Positions 12,586-22,704 are shown, counted from the stretch's first letter. The stretch: 64,000 bases of DNA from Bacillales bacterium (GCA_035700025.1 DASSOY010000063.1:1-64000), one strand, 5' to 3'. Translations and numbers: made by a program. The notes: generated by a model from the sequence alone, not told the origin.

Positions 12586-13036
12586 GAGTGCTCCCTTTCT
12601 TCGCATCCGCGAGCGTATGTATGAAAATTAAAGCAACCCCGATACACAGGCTCGAATCGGCCACATTGAAAATCGGAAAGTTGATGATCGAAACGTAAAT
12701 GAAATCGACGACTTCCCCGCGCCAGAGCCGATCGATAAAATTCCCGACTGCCCCTCCGAGCACCAGCCCGAGCGCAATGCCGAGAAGCGGCTGTTTCCGG
12801 CCTTGCGTTTGCAAATAATAAATGACTCCAATAACGACCACGACGGTAATGATATAAAATAACCACATTCGTCCTTGCAAAATGCCGAAGGCGGCCCCCC
12901 GGTTTCGATGCGAGGTGATCGACAAAACACCCGTCCATACCGGAATGCTTTCACCGATTTCCATCTTCGCCGCGACGAGCCACTTCGTCCATTGATCGAG
13001 AAGGATGACCGCGACGGCCAATATATAATAACGCAC
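12560..13036 (-). CDS. lspA: Lipoprotein signal peptidase (signal peptidase II)
   Basis: Aspartyl protease of the membrane that cleaves prolipoproteins after lipid transfer. The 158 residues have four hydrophobic segments and the two catalytic aspartates in [18 protein letters not shown] and [11 protein letters not shown], plus the conserved [12 protein letters not shown]. It starts at a GTG (13036) with GGAGGAG upstream; the longer open frame is not supported by the family length. It is coupled to rluD by overlap. Confidence 0.96.
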   Translation of the reverse strand: MRYYILAVAVILLDQWTKWLVAAKMEIGESIPVWTGVLSITSHRNRGAAFGILQGRMWLFYIITVVVVIGVIYYLQTQGRKQPLLGIALGLVLGGAVGNFIDRLWRGEVVDFIYVSIINFPIFNVADSSLCIGVALIFIHTLADAKKGSTHGDSYTNR

Positions 13037-13096
13037 GTTTTCTCCTCCATTTCCTTCGATGTACGCTATGAATTTTATCACAGCGCACACGAGAGA

Positions 13097-13127
13097 ACAA
13101 AATAAGGAGAGCATGCGCCCTCCTTAT
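13097..13127 (-). terminator. Terminator after the DksA-like gene
   Basis: The minus strand has the stem ATAAGGAG / CTCCTTAT around a short loop, followed by TTTTG. It overlaps the stop codon of the gene at 13124 and would separate it from lspA. Confidence 0.6.
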
Positions 13128-13813
13128 CGGTCTTCGAGCTTTTCGTCCTCTTCGTTCGCATTTTCCTGATTCATCCATTGGTCATACTGGATGTTTCGTT
13201 GAAAATGAACGTTTTCGTCTCCTTTGTACCCGTCGATGCCCGTCGATCCAATCGCTTCGACGGGCGTCACGTAACCGAGTCCGTCTTCATTATCGATCAG
13301 CGATGAATCTTCATACGTCATGCTGTTCTCATTGGCGCGTGCCGCTTGGAAATATGCGTTTTGCTCATTGTATTCCGTTTCCCGGCTACCGGTATAATAC
13401 TCTTTTTCCATGTTGCGCAAGACGTCTTCTTCAACGGGACGATAGTCGGACACGAGGCTCGGAGCCGCCTCCACAATCGTTCGTGCGGTTGGGATCGCTT
13501 GTAAACGTTCCAATGGGATGCGTTTGCCAGTTGCCTCGCATATCCCGTAAGTGCCGGCATCCATTTTTTTCAGCGCAACATTGACATCGCGCAGTTCTTC
13601 CCGCACTTGATTCAACAAGGCCCAATCTTTTTCCCTTTCGAAAACCGCGGTTGCTTCGTCAGCAGGATGATTGTCGTATTGCGATAATTCCCCGGATGAT
13701 TGCGACGATGCGAATGGAACGGATAAGCCGAAATCGGCGCCGCCGTGAAGGCGTTTTTCCGACTCGCGTTTCCGTTCCAACAAATCCTGCCTGATGGACT
13801 CATAAGGATCCAT
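13124..13813 (-). CDS. TraR/DksA-like protein (YlyA/YteA type)
   Basis: Likely a small regulator that could bind RNA polymerase in the way DksA does; the exact role is not established. The 229-residue protein has a helical N-terminal half and the DksA-type segment GTYGICEATGKRIPLERLQA. Only one of the four zinc-finger cysteines remains, as in the YteA group of bacilli. The C-terminal third is acidic. Its place between ileS and lspA matches ylyA of B. subtilis. AGGGAGG precedes the ATG. Confidence 0.8.
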   Translation of the reverse strand: MDPYESIRQDLLERKRESEKRLHGGADFGLSVPFASSQSSGELSQYDNHPADEATAVFEREKDWALLNQVREELRDVNVALKKMDAGTYGICEATGKRIPLERLQAIPTARTIVEAAPSLVSDYRPVEEDVLRNMEKEYYTGSRETEYNEQNAYFQAARANENSMTYEDSSLIDNEDGLGYVTPVEAIGSTGIDGYKGDENVHFQRNIQYDQWMNQENANEEDEKLEDR

Positions 13814-13900
13814 TTAGCACATTCCTCCCTTGACATCCGCCGTACGCTTAGTTTCACCCGCGAGACAAGGAGTTAGACAAGTAATCATTTTCCACATGCG

Positions 13901-13927
13901 AAAGCGCCCGTTCTTTGACGAGCGCTT
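13901..13927 (-). terminator. Weak terminator after ileS
   Basis: The minus strand can form AGCGC-CGT with ACG-GCGCT and then a short TTTC run. The weak T-run makes termination uncertain. Confidence 0.4.
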
Positions 13928-13934
13928 ATCGGAC

Positions 13935-16691
13935 TTAATAATATGCAGCTACGGTTGTTGCGCAATCCGTGCAAAGTTCCGGATGTTTCGAATCTTTGCC
14001 GACCGATTTCTTGATGTTCCAGCACCGTTCGCACGTCTTCCCTTGTGCGGTTTCGACTAAGACAGCCGTATGGTGATACGTTTTCGCTTCAGCCGGAGCT
14101 TCACTTTTTCTACCGTCGATGTTCACTTGCGACACGATAAACAGTTGTTCCAAACCGGTCACCGTTTCAAGCAAGCGGTGCGTATCCTCGTCGGGGTACA
14201 CGGTCACGGCCGCCTCCAGCGATTTGCCGATTCGTTTTTCATTGCGCGCTTCTTCCAGCGCTTTAAGGACTTCGTCCCTTACTTCCGTAAATCGATCCCA
14301 TTTCCCTTTTAATGCTTCAGCACCGTCAATGGCCAACGGTTCGGGAAAATCGGTCAAATGTACGCTTTCCGCCCGGTCTCCAGGGAGATAAGACCAAACT
14401 TCTTCGGTCGTGTGCGGAATGATGGGCGCGAGCATTTTCGTCATCGCCACTAATGTTTCGTAAATGACCGTTTGCATGCCGCGGCGGCGCGGATCGTTTT
14501 TCGGCTTTGTATAAAGCGTATCTTTCGCGACATCAAGATAATAAGAACTCATCTCGATCGTGCAGTAATTGTGAGCCGCGTTATAAACGGTTGAAAACTG
14601 GTACTCGCTGTAGCCTTTTTTGACGCGTTCGATCAAGCGATTTAAATTGACGAGCATGTAACGGTCGAATTCATTCAACTCACGGACAGCAACCCGATCT
14701 TTATCGGGATTGAAATCGTGCAAATTGCCGAGCATGAACCGGAACGTGTTGCGAATCTTGCGGTACGTTTCCGAAACTTGCTTTAAAATTTCATCCGACA
14801 CACGGGCGTCCGCTTGATAATCGACGGAAGATACCCACAATCGGATAATATCGGCGCCGAGCTGTTTCATTACCTTGATCGGATCGATCACGTTGCCGAG
14901 CGATTTGCTCATTTTATGCCCTTCGCCGTCAAGCGCAAAACCGTGACTGATGATTTGCTTGTACGGCGCTTCGCCGGTAACAGCCACGGACGTCGACAAC
15001 GACGAATTGAACCAGCCGCGGTATTGGTCGGAACCTTCCAAGTAAACGTCCGCCGGTCGTCTTAAATCGTCTCGTTGCTTCAACACCGCTTGGTGGGAAG
15101 AACCGGAATCGAACCACACATCCATGATGTCGACTTCTTTCGCAAACTTTCCGTTCGGACTGTGTTCAGACACGAATCCTTCCGGAAGCAAATCTTTCGC
15201 GTCCCACTCAAACCAAATGTTCGACCCGTGCTTTCGGAACAATTCGGATACGTGTTCGATCGTTTCGTCCGTAATGATCGGTTCACCGTCTTCCCCGTAA
15301 AACGCAGGGATCGGCACGCCCCAAACGCGTTGACGGGAAATGCACCAATCTTCGCGATCTTTCACCATGTTATGAAGGCGAATTTCGCCCCATTTCGGAT
15401 GCCATTCGACTCGTTCGATTGCATTGAGAATTTGCTCGCGAAAATCTTTGATCGAAGCAAACCATTGTTCCGTGGCGCGGAAAATAACCGGTTTTTTCGT
15501 ACGCCAATCGTGCGGGTACGAGTGTGTAATGAATTCAAGTTTCAACAACGCGCCTTTTTCGTCAAGCGCTTCCGTGATCGGCTTGTTCGCTTTATCGTAA
15601 AACAAACCGGCAAAGCCTGGCGCTTCTTCAGTCATGATCCCTTTTTCATCAACGGGACACAGGACCTCCAAGTTGTACTTTTTGCCGACGATAAAGTCAT
15701 CGGCCCCGTGACCTGGCGCGGTATGAACCGCACCGGTTCCGGCATCCAACGTGACGTGTTCACCTAAAATGACGAGTGATTCACGGTCGTAAAGCGGATG
15801 TTTCGTCGTCACGAATTCCAGTTCTTTCCCTTTAACTGTTTTTTCAACGGTGGCGTTTTCCCACTCGAACATGGTTTGCAAAGGCTCCAACAATTCGGAA
15901 GCGACGACATATTTTTTACCGGCAACCGCTACGACGCTGTATTCGAAATCCGGGTGCACGCTGATCGCGACGTTTGCCGGAATCGTCCACGGCGTCGTCG
16001 TCCAAATGATGATCGATTCATCCCCGTCAAGGACACCATTTCCGTCAACGACATCAAAAGCGACATAAATCGAAGGCGAGCGTACGTCTTTATACTCAAT
16101 CTCGGCTTCCGCAAGCGCCGACTCCGAAGACGGCGACCAATAAATCGATTTTTTGTCTTTATAAATGTAGCCTTTTTTCGCCATCTCGCCGAAAACTTTA
16201 ATTTGTTCGGCTTCGTAATCGTTCGTCAGCGTAACATAAGGATTTTCCCAGTCCCCTCTTACCCCGAGCCGCTTAAATTGCGTCCGCTGCCGGTCGATTT
16301 GCTCGATCGCGTATTCAGCGCACATCTTGCGAAATTCGGCAACGCTCAACGATTTCCGGTCCACGCCTTTTTTCGCCAGCTGCTGTTCAATCGGCAACCC
16401 GTGCGTATCCCATCCGGGAACATACGGCGCGTGATAACCACTCATCGATTTGAATCGGACGATGATGTCCTTCAAAATTTTGTTTTCGGCATGACCGATA
16501 TGAATGTCGCCGTTCGCATACGGCGGTCCGTCATGCAAAATGAACATCGGCCGCTCTTTCGTGCGCTGGAGCTCTTTTTCGTACAACTGTTCTTTTTCCC
16601 AGCGCGCCTGCATTTCCGGTTCCTTGTTTGGCAAATTGCCGCGCATCGGAAAATCCGTTTTCGGCATCAACAACGTTTTTTTATAGTCCAT
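13935..16691 (-). CDS. ileS: Isoleucyl-tRNA synthetase
   Basis: Charges tRNA-Ile. The 918 residues carry the HIGH motif (residues 64-67, in [11 protein letters not shown]), an editing domain in the long insertion, the KMSKS loop ([11 protein letters not shown]) and a C-terminal zinc ribbon with CERCW and CTDC pairs. The length is normal for the bacterial type with a zinc end. GGAGG precedes the ATG. Expression is controlled by the T-box leader upstream. Confidence 0.98.
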   Translation of the reverse strand: MDYKKTLLMPKTDFPMRGNLPNKEPEMQARWEKEQLYEKELQRTKERPMFILHDGPPYANGDIHIGHAENKILKDIIVRFKSMSGYHAPYVPGWDTHGLPIEQQLAKKGVDRKSLSVAEFRKMCAEYAIEQIDRQRTQFKRLGVRGDWENPYVTLTNDYEAEQIKVFGEMAKKGYIYKDKKSIYWSPSSESALAEAEIEYKDVRSPSIYVAFDVVDGNGVLDGDESIIIWTTTPWTIPANVAISVHPDFEYSVVAVAGKKYVVASELLEPLQTMFEWENATVEKTVKGKELEFVTTKHPLYDRESLVILGEHVTLDAGTGAVHTAPGHGADDFIVGKKYNLEVLCPVDEKGIMTEEAPGFAGLFYDKANKPITEALDEKGALLKLEFITHSYPHDWRTKKPVIFRATEQWFASIKDFREQILNAIERVEWHPKWGEIRLHNMVKDREDWCISRQRVWGVPIPAFYGEDGEPIITDETIEHVSELFRKHGSNIWFEWDAKDLLPEGFVSEHSPNGKFAKEVDIMDVWFDSGSSHQAVLKQRDDLRRPADVYLEGSDQYRGWFNSSLSTSVAVTGEAPYKQIISHGFALDGEGHKMSKSLGNVIDPIKVMKQLGADIIRLWVSSVDYQADARVSDEILKQVSETYRKIRNTFRFMLGNLHDFNPDKDRVAVRELNEFDRYMLVNLNRLIERVKKGYSEYQFSTVYNAAHNYCTIEMSSYYLDVAKDTLYTKPKNDPRRRGMQTVIYETLVAMTKMLAPIIPHTTEEVWSYLPGDRAESVHLTDFPEPLAIDGAEALKGKWDRFTEVRDEVLKALEEARNEKRIGKSLEAAVTVYPDEDTHRLLETVTGLEQLFIVSQVNIDGRKSEAPAEAKTYHHTAVLVETAQGKTCERCWNIKKSVGKDSKHPELCTDCATTVAAYY

Positions 16692-16751
16692 CAGACGGCC
16701 TCCTACTGATTATTTCTTAGTTCATGGCATGGTCCGTGAAATACAGCATAT

Positions 16752-16990
16752 AAAAAACCTTCTCGTCGAAAGGGACGAGAAGGTTACCCGCGGTACCACC
16801 CTGATAGGTAAAACGAACGTTTACCCGCTTTTCGCTCGTAACGTGAACGACCCGCCGAAGCCTACGTATTTCGGTTCGGAACTCGAGGGTGATGTTCCCG
16901 CACGCATCGACTTCCGGGCTTTCACCCTTTCCCGGATCGCTGATAGTGAGCGGCGTGGGGACGCGTCCCTGTCACAGTCTTTGCAACGTC
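16752..16990 (-). promoter_or_regulatory. T-box riboswitch controlling ileS
   Basis: The minus strand has the T-box core GGGTGGTACCGCGGGTAA (about 16801-16784) followed directly by a terminator stem CCTTCTCGTC / GACGAGAAGG and a T-run (16783-16752). Farther upstream, the stem I region holds an ATC triplet (16893-16891, in GGAACATCACC) that fits an isoleucine specifier. Uncharged tRNA-Ile should pair with both sites and favour antitermination. Confidence 0.95.
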
Positions 16991-17003
16991 ATAACTAAAT
17001 TTT

Positions 17004-17032
17004 ATTATATGAAAACGAACGAAAAAAATCAA
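17004..17032 (-). promoter_or_regulatory. Sigma-A promoter of ileS
   Basis: TTGATT (17032-17027) and TATAAT (17009-17004) are 17 bases apart on the minus strand, just upstream of the T-box leader. Confidence 0.75.
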
Positions 17033-17048
17033 TCCGCCTTCGACGATG

Positions 17049-17564
17049 CTATTCAATTCTTTCGTAATTTTCATCGCTGCCGACAACATCTTCTTGCTTC
17101 ATCGATTCGGCCAGTTTGTCCCAATCGCCGTCATCCAGCATCTCCAATTGCGCTTCGACGAGCATGCGGAAACGGGTGCGGTAAACTTTCGACTGCTTTT
17201 TCAACTCTTCGATTTCGAGCGCGATTTTCCTCGATTTCGCCAACGCCTCGTTAATAATTCGGTCGGCGTTCTTCTCAGCCTCTTTAATAATCAATTTGCC
17301 TTCCTTCGACGCGTTGTTTTTCACTTCTTCGGCCGTTTCTTGCGCCACAAGAATCGATTTGTTCAACGTGTTTTCGATGTCCGAAAAATGCTTCAGCTTT
17401 GCGTTAAGCTCGTCCACCTTTTGTTCCAATTGCTTTTTCTCGCGAATGACGCCTTCGTAATCTTTGATGACTTGATCCAGAAAATCGTTCACTTCGTCTT
17501 CGTCAAAGCCGCGAAAACCTCTGGAAAATTCTTTATTGTGAATGTCGAGCGGTGTCAATGCCAT
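17049..17564 (-). CDS. divIVA: DivIVA cell-division / pole-marking protein
   Basis: Binds negatively curved membrane at poles and septa and recruits division and sporulation partners. The 171 residues have the N-terminal lipid-binding domain (MALTPLDIHNKEFSRGFRGF, then DEDEVNDFLDQV) and a long coiled coil. The start at 17564 is chosen from the family N-terminus and a GGAGGTGGAG site. It follows the ylm genes in the order seen in B. subtilis. Confidence 0.95.
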   Translation of the reverse strand: MALTPLDIHNKEFSRGFRGFDEDEVNDFLDQVIKDYEGVIREKKQLEQKVDELNAKLKHFSDIENTLNKSILVAQETAEEVKNNASKEGKLIIKEAEKNADRIINEALAKSRKIALEIEELKKQSKVYRTRFRMLVEAQLEMLDDGDWDKLAESMKQEDVVGSDENYERIE

Positions 17565-17627
17565 GCTCTCCACCTCCGTACTGTTGTTATGTTTAACGTT
17601 CGACATGCTTAGAGGGAATTCCTTCTT

Positions 17628-18413
17628 TTACGCCGAATCTTCTTCCGCTTCCCCGACAACCACTTTCCATTTCCCTTTTTTCGTTCTTCCCTCGATCTCG
17701 AAAAGTTTGCTTCTGCCGCGGCCGCGTACTGAAAGCTCGTCCCCCTCTTCGAGCAGGAACGACGCTTGTTCGGTCACCTTCCAATTGACCTTCACACGCC
17801 CTTTTTCGATTAACGGGGCGACTTTTGATCGCGGCAATCGATAAATTTCAGCCAGCACCGTATCAAGGCGCAGCGAGGAAACCGTGCCGGTTTTCTTTTT
17901 CCACCGTTTTTCCACGCGCAGCCCTTGTTCAAACGACTGTTCTTTCAATTCGACGGGAAAACGGCCGACTTCCGACAAGTTCATGCGTATGTAGGCAGCC
18001 ACTTCTTCTGCAGCAACGAACTGGACATCGCCGTCCTTAAAAAGAAGATCCCCGAACTTGCTTCGCTTCAAGCCGAGGCTCATCAATGCGCCAAGAAGGT
18101 CGCGATGCTTGACGGAGGCGAATTTCCGGGGGTATTCGACAGAAAACAGGACAAGACCATGATCCCGTTCTTGAGGCGGATGGTAAGGCGGGAGCACGAG
18201 CAACCGTTTTCGTTCACTGTTCGGAACGCCGCCGTTCCAATCGAGTTCCAAATCATCATCGCTTCCGATCAACGATTGGACAATCCTTTGTTCACGCGGA
18301 TTCAAAAAATCGGTACGTTTCGGGACGAACGTTTCTTTCACCGCCGCTTTCCAATCCGTCACCTCGTCAATAAACGGCTTTTCCTCACTTCGAAAATGCT
18401 GATACACGTCCAT
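17628..18413 (-). CDS. ylmH: S4-domain RNA-binding protein YlmH
   Basis: The 261-residue protein has a basic N-terminal region and a C-terminal S4 domain (RLDTVLAEIYRLPRSKVAPL, then KGRVKVNW). In B. subtilis the protein has been linked to rescue of stalled 50S subunits beside RqcP; I rely on memory for that. It lies between divIVA and ylmG. AAGGATG precedes the ATG. Confidence 0.92.
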   Translation of the reverse strand: MDVYQHFRSEEKPFIDEVTDWKAAVKETFVPKRTDFLNPREQRIVQSLIGSDDDLELDWNGGVPNSERKRLLVLPPYHPPQERDHGLVLFSVEYPRKFASVKHRDLLGALMSLGLKRSKFGDLLFKDGDVQFVAAEEVAAYIRMNLSEVGRFPVELKEQSFEQGLRVEKRWKKKTGTVSSLRLDTVLAEIYRLPRSKVAPLIEKGRVKVNWKVTEQASFLLEEGDELSVRGRGRSKLFEIEGRTKKGKWKVVVGEAEEDSA

Positions 18414-18425
18414 GCGGCATCATCC

Positions 18426-18695
18426 TTAATAAAAAAACGTGAACAGAAAATGAACGCCGCGGGGCACAAGCCAATTTAAGACGATAAAAGCGACGATCGG
18501 CGAGAAATCAATCATGCCGACTGGAGGAATGAACCGTCTAAACGGCTCCAAGTAAGGCTCCGAAAGCGAAGCGATGAATCGCCCGAACGAAGAATCCCGC
18601 GCGTTTGGAACCCAAGACATCAAAATGTAAATGATCAAGATCCACGTATAAATTTGGATCGCCCACATAATGATCGTTTCAATTGAACTAAGCAT
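18426..18695 (-). CDS. ylmG: YggT-family membrane protein YlmG
   Basis: Small integral membrane protein of 89 residues with two hydrophobic segments (about 5-25 and 60-85) around the conserved MSWVPNARDSSFGRF and SEPYLEPFRRFIPP. Homologues associate with division gene clusters, but the molecular role is not settled. The ATG at 18695 overlaps the end of sepF; a TTG two codons upstream (18701) is better spaced from an AAAGG site and could be the real start. Confidence 0.9.
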   Translation of the reverse strand: MLSSIETIIMWAIQIYTWILIIYILMSWVPNARDSSFGRFIASLSEPYLEPFRRFIPPVGMIDFSPIVAFIVLNWLVPRGVHFLFTFFY

Positions 18696-19095
18696 TGTCA
18701 ACCACACTACCTTTCTTCTCCGCAAGAGAATCAGAAATGACGCCGGACACGTCGATGGTTTCGGGCGTGCATAAAAATGTGAGCGGACCGAGCTTTTGCA
18801 TCGTTCCGTCGATAGCGTAAACGGTCCCGCTTAAAAAATCGATCATCCGCTTCGCCTCCGAGGACGCAGCTTTTTGAAAATTCATGACGACGGCGCGGTG
18901 ATTTTTCAATTCGTCGGCGATCGTCTGCACCTCGGCAAAAGCTTTCGGCTCCTTCAACAGAAGACGTGAATTTCGTGAATTTCGATGAACGCTTTTTAAG
19001 CTCACGACGTTATGCCTGTCCGAATTCGGCTCTTCTTGAAATGACCCGTCATCGTTCAAATCAAAATAGCTCATGATTTTCGATTTTAAACCCAT
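18688..19095 (-). CDS. sepF: Cell-division protein SepF
   Basis: FtsZ-bundling membrane anchor. The 135 residues start with the amphipathic membrane-binding helix (MGLKSKIMSYFDL), then an acidic linker and the globular domain with VVMNFQKAASSEAKRMIDFL and the glycine-rich dimer region. The start at 19095 has AGAGGAG upstream. It lies in the ylm cluster as in B. subtilis. Confidence 0.94.
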   Translation of the reverse strand: MGLKSKIMSYFDLNDDGSFQEEPNSDRHNVVSLKSVHRNSRNSRLLLKEPKAFAEVQTIADELKNHRAVVMNFQKAASSEAKRMIDFLSGTVYAIDGTMQKLGPLTFLCTPETIDVSGVISDSLAEKKGSVVDNA

Positions 19096-19108
19096 TTGCT
19101 CGCTCCTC

Positions 19109-19789
19109 TTAAAATTCTTTGCCAACGAGTGCCGTGCCTATACGAACAAAGGTTGCACCTTCCTCGACGGCAATCGCGAAATCATTCGACATGCCCATCG
19201 ACAATTCGGTACAAGGCGCATGGTCCCATTGTTTCGCGCAGATTTCATCTTTCAACGCATTAACCTTGCGAAAAACGGCACGAATTTCCTCTTCGTTGTC
19301 CGTCAAAGGCGCCATCGTCATGAGACCGACAACGCGGATGGATGAAAAACGCGACAGTTGTTCCACGAACGAAATCGTTTCGCCGACGGAAAGCCCGTGT
19401 TTCGTCCTTTCTCCAGCCGCATTCACTTGAACAAAGCAATCGACGACACGCCCCGCCCGTTTTTCGATCTCCTTCGCCAGCGACATTCGGTCGAGCGAAT
19501 GAATATAATCGACGCCGCCAATGACATTTTTCACTTTTCTCGATTGCAGCGTCCCGATGAAATGCCATGTCGCTTCATCGCCGATCGCTTTCCGCTTCTC
19601 AAGAAACCCGCTGTCCCGGCTTTCGCCTAAATGCCGAATGCCGGCACGAACAGTCTCTCCCGCCGTTTCCACCGATACGTACTTCGTAACGGCAATTATA
19701 TGTACATCTTCGCTGCGCCTGCCCGAGCGTTGGCAGGCGTCGTTGATTTTCGATTGTATTTCCCGTAAATTCGCTGTGACAATCGTCAA
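19109..19789 (-). CDS. PLP homeostasis protein (YggS/YlmE family)
   Basis: Pyridoxal-phosphate-binding single-domain barrel thought to manage the PLP pool. The 226 residues have the PLP lysine in IAVTKYVS, LGESRDSGFLEK, WHFIGTLQSRK and the phosphate-site ELSMGMSNDFAIAVEEGAT near the end. The start is a TTG (19789) that overlaps the pgeF stop; GGTGG lies upstream. B. subtilis name: ylmE. Confidence 0.94.
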   Translation of the reverse strand: MTIVTANLREIQSKINDACQRSGRRSEDVHIIAVTKYVSVETAGETVRAGIRHLGESRDSGFLEKRKAIGDEATWHFIGTLQSRKVKNVIGGVDYIHSLDRMSLAKEIEKRAGRVVDCFVQVNAAGERTKHGLSVGETISFVEQLSRFSSIRVVGLMTMAPLTDNEEEIRAVFRKVNALKDEICAKQWDHAPCTELSMGMSNDFAIAVEEGATFVRIGTALVGKEF

Positions 19790-20634
19790 CAGTCACCACC
19801 CCGCCTTCGGTCAACCGCTGCACTCCTCATGCCGATGAATGCGAGCATCCGTCCAGTTTTCCCGTTCTCTTTGCGATGAGAATAAAACTTGTCCGTTCGG
19901 CACGAAGTACAATACGAAGATGTTTCGATATGATGTTCGGAAACCCCTTCGCGAACGAGCAGCATCTGGTTGCACGCTTTTAAATCGAGATGATACCGGT
20001 CATTTCCCGTCGGCCGACAAACGACTTTGGCATCCGTTCCGAGCCGTTCGTTCACAGCAGCGGCGACGCGCGTATCAACCTCATAACAACATGCGCCGAT
20101 CGACGGGCCGATGACGACGAGAATGTCTTGGACAGAGACGCCCTCAACATTCTTCCACGCCTTCACCATCCGTGCTGCGATCATTTTCACCGTACCCCGC
20201 CACCCTGCATGGGCAATGCCGACCAATCGTTTGGTTGGAGCATAAAAATATAACGGGACACAATCGGCGTAAGCAAGCGCGAGCAGCAAGCCGCTTTCAG
20301 ACGTATAGAGCCCGTCGGTTCCAGCAATGGCCGACGCCAAGTCTTGGCTGCCTTTGCCGGCATCTTGCCCGTCGACCTTTCGGATGGCCGCCTCGTGCAC
20401 TTGTTCAGCACAAACCCAACGGTCAAGCGCAAACCCGATCTCCGTTGCCAATCGCTGCCGGTTACGGCGCACCCTACCGGCATCGTCTCCGACATGAAAC
20501 GCAAGATTCAAGGAGTGAAACGGCGGCGTGCTTATGCCGCCGTTCCTCGTCGAGAAACCTGCTGCCACCTCATTGTCGCAAAAAGGGAGCTTCAACGCCG
20601 GCTCCGAATATTCCATAAACGGATCATGCTTCAT
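19786..20634 (-). CDS. pgeF: Purine nucleoside phosphorylase-like / laccase-domain protein (PgeF, YlmD)
   Basis: The family has been reported both as a multicopper-type oxidase-like enzyme and as a purine nucleoside phosphorylase. The 282 residues have the metal-site motifs YADCVPLYF, IAHAGWRGTV and GPSIGACCYEV with the histidine and cysteines conserved. GAGGAG precedes the ATG. It is coupled to the downstream ylmE by a stop/start overlap. Confidence 0.92.
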   Translation of the reverse strand: MKHDPFMEYSEPALKLPFCDNEVAAGFSTRNGGISTPPFHSLNLAFHVGDDAGRVRRNRQRLATEIGFALDRWVCAEQVHEAAIRKVDGQDAGKGSQDLASAIAGTDGLYTSESGLLLALAYADCVPLYFYAPTKRLVGIAHAGWRGTVKMIAARMVKAWKNVEGVSVQDILVVIGPSIGACCYEVDTRVAAAVNERLGTDAKVVCRPTGNDRYHLDLKACNQMLLVREGVSEHHIETSSYCTSCRTDKFYSHRKENGKTGRMLAFIGMRSAAVDRRRGGDC

Positions 20635-20678
20635 TCCGACACTCCTCGACCTTTCTCACATGAAGTCATTTTACCATA

Positions 20679-20948
20679 TTAAGAATCCTTTTTATAGTGT
20701 TCATTCGAGTCTCCATCTTGAAACCGGACGAGAATAACATCCGTGCCGATCCGCACGATGTTGCGCCAAGAAATGACGACATCGCTCTCTCTGCCGAACA
20801 ACCCCATCATCTTTCCGGCGCCGGGAATGACGAGCGATTCGATTTTTCCTGTCGATGTATTGATCTCGAGATCCCCGATATGACCTAACACTTTTCCGTC
20901 AGAAACGTTCACGACGTCCTTTGCTTGAAACTCCGAAATTTTACTCAT
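20679..20948 (-). CDS. PRC-barrel domain protein (YlmC/YmxH family)
   Basis: An 89-residue protein with a single PRC barrel: KDVVNVSDGKVLGHIGDLEI, a second strand pair around SLVIPGAG and the WRNIVRIG strand. In B. subtilis the paralogue YmxH and YlmC have no firm function; position after sigG suggests a link to sporulation. Good CGGAGG site upstream. Confidence 0.88.
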   Translation of the reverse strand: MSKISEFQAKDVVNVSDGKVLGHIGDLEINTSTGKIESLVIPGAGKMMGLFGRESDVVISWRNIVRIGTDVILVRFQDGDSNEHYKKDS

Positions 20949-21021
20949 AAAACAGCCTCCGTTCTAGGATGTCTCATCATGGCTCGTTACATTATATGAC
21001 CGACCTTTGAAAAATACGCCA

Positions 21022-21053
21022 TAAAAAGAAGTCCCGAGCTGTGCAGCGGGACT
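21022..21053 (-). terminator. Terminator of sigG
   Basis: A 7-bp stem (AGTCCCG / CGGGACT) with a 10-base loop is followed by TCTTTTT on the minus strand; the hairpin touches the sigG stop codon. Confidence 0.85.
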
Positions 21054-21831
21054 AACTTTCGATATGCTTGTTCATTTGTTGGATAGCGGCTTTCTCGAGC
21101 CGCGACACTTGCGCCTGGGAGATCCCGATTTCTTCGGCAACTTCCATTTGCGTTTTTCCTTGGAAAAATCTTCGCGACAGGATCGATTTTTCCCTGTCGT
21201 TCAACTGCGCCATCGCTTCGCGAAGCGCGATTTCTTCCGTCCACTTCACATCTTTTTCTTTATCGTCGCTTATTTGGTCCATCACGTAAATCGGATCGCC
21301 GCCGTCATTGTAGATCGGTTCGAACAGTGACACCGGATCTTGAATCGCGTCAAGTGCGAAAACAATTTCTTCCGCTGTCACATCAAGGTGGCGCGCAATT
21401 TCCTGTGCCGTCGGTTCCTTCGCTTCTTCACGCGTGATCTTGTCACGGACTTGCAAAGCTTTGTAGGCGATATCACGCAAAGAGCGGGAGACCCGAATGG
21501 GATTGTTGTCACGCAAATAACGGCGAATCTCGCCGATAATCATCGGTACGGCGTACGTGGAAAACTTCACGTTTTGGTCGAGATCAAAGTTGTCGATCGA
21601 CTTCATCAAGCCGATGCAGCCGACTTGAAACAGATCGTCCACGTATTCTCCTCTGTTGTTGAACCGTTGAATGACGCTCAACACGAGCCTTAAGTTGCCG
21701 TTCACGAGTTTTTCTCTGGCGGATTCATCCCCTTTTTGCATTTGTTTAAACAACACGCGCATTTCTTTGTTTGTTAATACTGGCAGTTTCGACGTGTCCA
21801 CTCCGCAAATTTCGACTTTATTGCGTGCCAC
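21052..21831 (-). CDS. sigG: Sporulation sigma factor G
   Basis: Late prespore sigma factor. The 259 residues match SigG: N-terminal VARNKVEICGVDTSKLPVL, region 2 (LVNGNLRLVLSVIQRF, DDLFQVGCIGLMKSIDNFD, KFSTYAVPMIIGEIRRYLRD) and region 4 helix-turn-helix (MEVAEEIGISQAQVSRLEK). It begins at a GTG (21831) with GGGAGGG upstream. A 150-base gap separates it from sigE and should hold the sigma-F/sigma-G promoter; I could not assign it safely. Confidence 0.97.
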   Translation of the reverse strand: MARNKVEICGVDTSKLPVLTNKEMRVLFKQMQKGDESAREKLVNGNLRLVLSVIQRFNNRGEYVDDLFQVGCIGLMKSIDNFDLDQNVKFSTYAVPMIIGEIRRYLRDNNPIRVSRSLRDIAYKALQVRDKITREEAKEPTAQEIARHLDVTAEEIVFALDAIQDPVSLFEPIYNDGGDPIYVMDQISDDKEKDVKWTEEIALREAMAQLNDREKSILSRRFFQGKTQMEVAEEIGISQAQVSRLEKAAIQQMNKHIES

Positions 21832-21984
21832 GCGAGTCCCTCCCATCCGGAGATATGTACAAGTGTCAGTATCTCCGAGGAAGGGAAAAATATGCAGGTC
21901 GAAACCGGAGCGAAACGGCACAACTCGATCAAATCATCGGTGATTTCGCGGTCGTTTCGGATTTCGCAGATGGAACAATTTTTT

Positions 21985-22704
21985 TTAAATCATCTTTTCG
22001 AATTCTTTCGACAACCGTTTAATGATTCGTTTCTCAAGCCGGGAAATGTACGATTGTGAAATGCCTAACATGTCGGCGACGTCTTTTTGCGTCTTCTCTT
22101 TTCCGCCGGAAATGCCGAATCGAAGCTCCATAATTTGTTTCTCCCGGTCGTTCAACGACTTCAGCGCTTTTTTCAACAATTTCCGGTCGACTCGTTCCTC
22201 GATGCGGCGCGTGATGATGTCGTTGTCCGTTCCGAGAACATCCGACAACAACAACTCGTTTCCGTCCCAATCGACATTCAGCGGTTCGTCGAAAGAAACT
22301 TCCGAACGCCGCTTGTTGTTTCTCCGCAAATACATCAAAATTTCGTTTTCGATACATCGAGAAGCATACGTGGCCAGCTTGATCTTCTTTTCCGGATTAA
22401 ACGTATTGACGGCTTTGATCAAACCGATCGTGCCGATGCTGATCAAATCTTCAATGTTGATGCCCGTATTTTCAAATTTGCGAGCGATGTAGACGACAAG
22501 CCGAAGATTGCGTTCGATCAATACGGACCGCGCCGCTTTGTCGCCTTTCGGCAATTTTTTTAATAAGAGAGCTTCCTCGTCTTTCGACAACGGCGGCGGC
22601 AATGCTTCACTACCCCCGATGTAATAAATTTCCTCGGATTTGATGCCGATTGCCATCAACAACTTATACCACCAGTAGGTCATTCGCGTCTTCAACTTGA
22701 CCAT
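21985..22704 (-). CDS. sigE: Sporulation sigma factor E (pro-form)
   Basis: Early mother-cell sigma factor. The 239 residues include the amphipathic pro-sequence of about 27 residues ([20 protein letters not shown]) that is removed by SpoIIGA, then region 2 ([36 protein letters not shown]) and region 4 ([19 protein letters not shown]). AGGAGGA precedes the ATG. It is co-transcribed with spoIIGA, 46 bases upstream. Confidence 0.98.
   Translation of the reverse strand: MVKLKTRMTYWWYKLLMAIGIKSEEIYYIGGSEALPPPLSKDEEALLLKKLPKGDKAARSVLIERNLRLVVYIARKFENTGINIEDLISIGTIGLIKAVNTFNPEKKIKLATYASRCIENEILMYLRRNNKRRSEVSFDEPLNVDWDGNELLLSDVLGTDNDIITRRIEERVDRKLLKKALKSLNDREKQIMELRFGISGGKEKTQKDVADMLGISQSYISRLEKRIIKRLSKEFEKMI

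Noticed and set aside
15798-16709. 303-codon plus-strand open frame
   Set aside because: It is antisense to ileS, rich in Arg/Phe/His with no recognisable domain or ribosome site; ileS itself has all its motifs.
16752-16783. Terminator before ileS taken as the end of divIVA transcription
   Set aside because: It directly follows a T-box core and is better explained as the regulated terminator of the ileS leader.
19786-20634. Copper laccase function for the PgeF-like protein
   Set aside because: The motifs fit the family, but a true laccase role is disputed and cannot be concluded from sequence.
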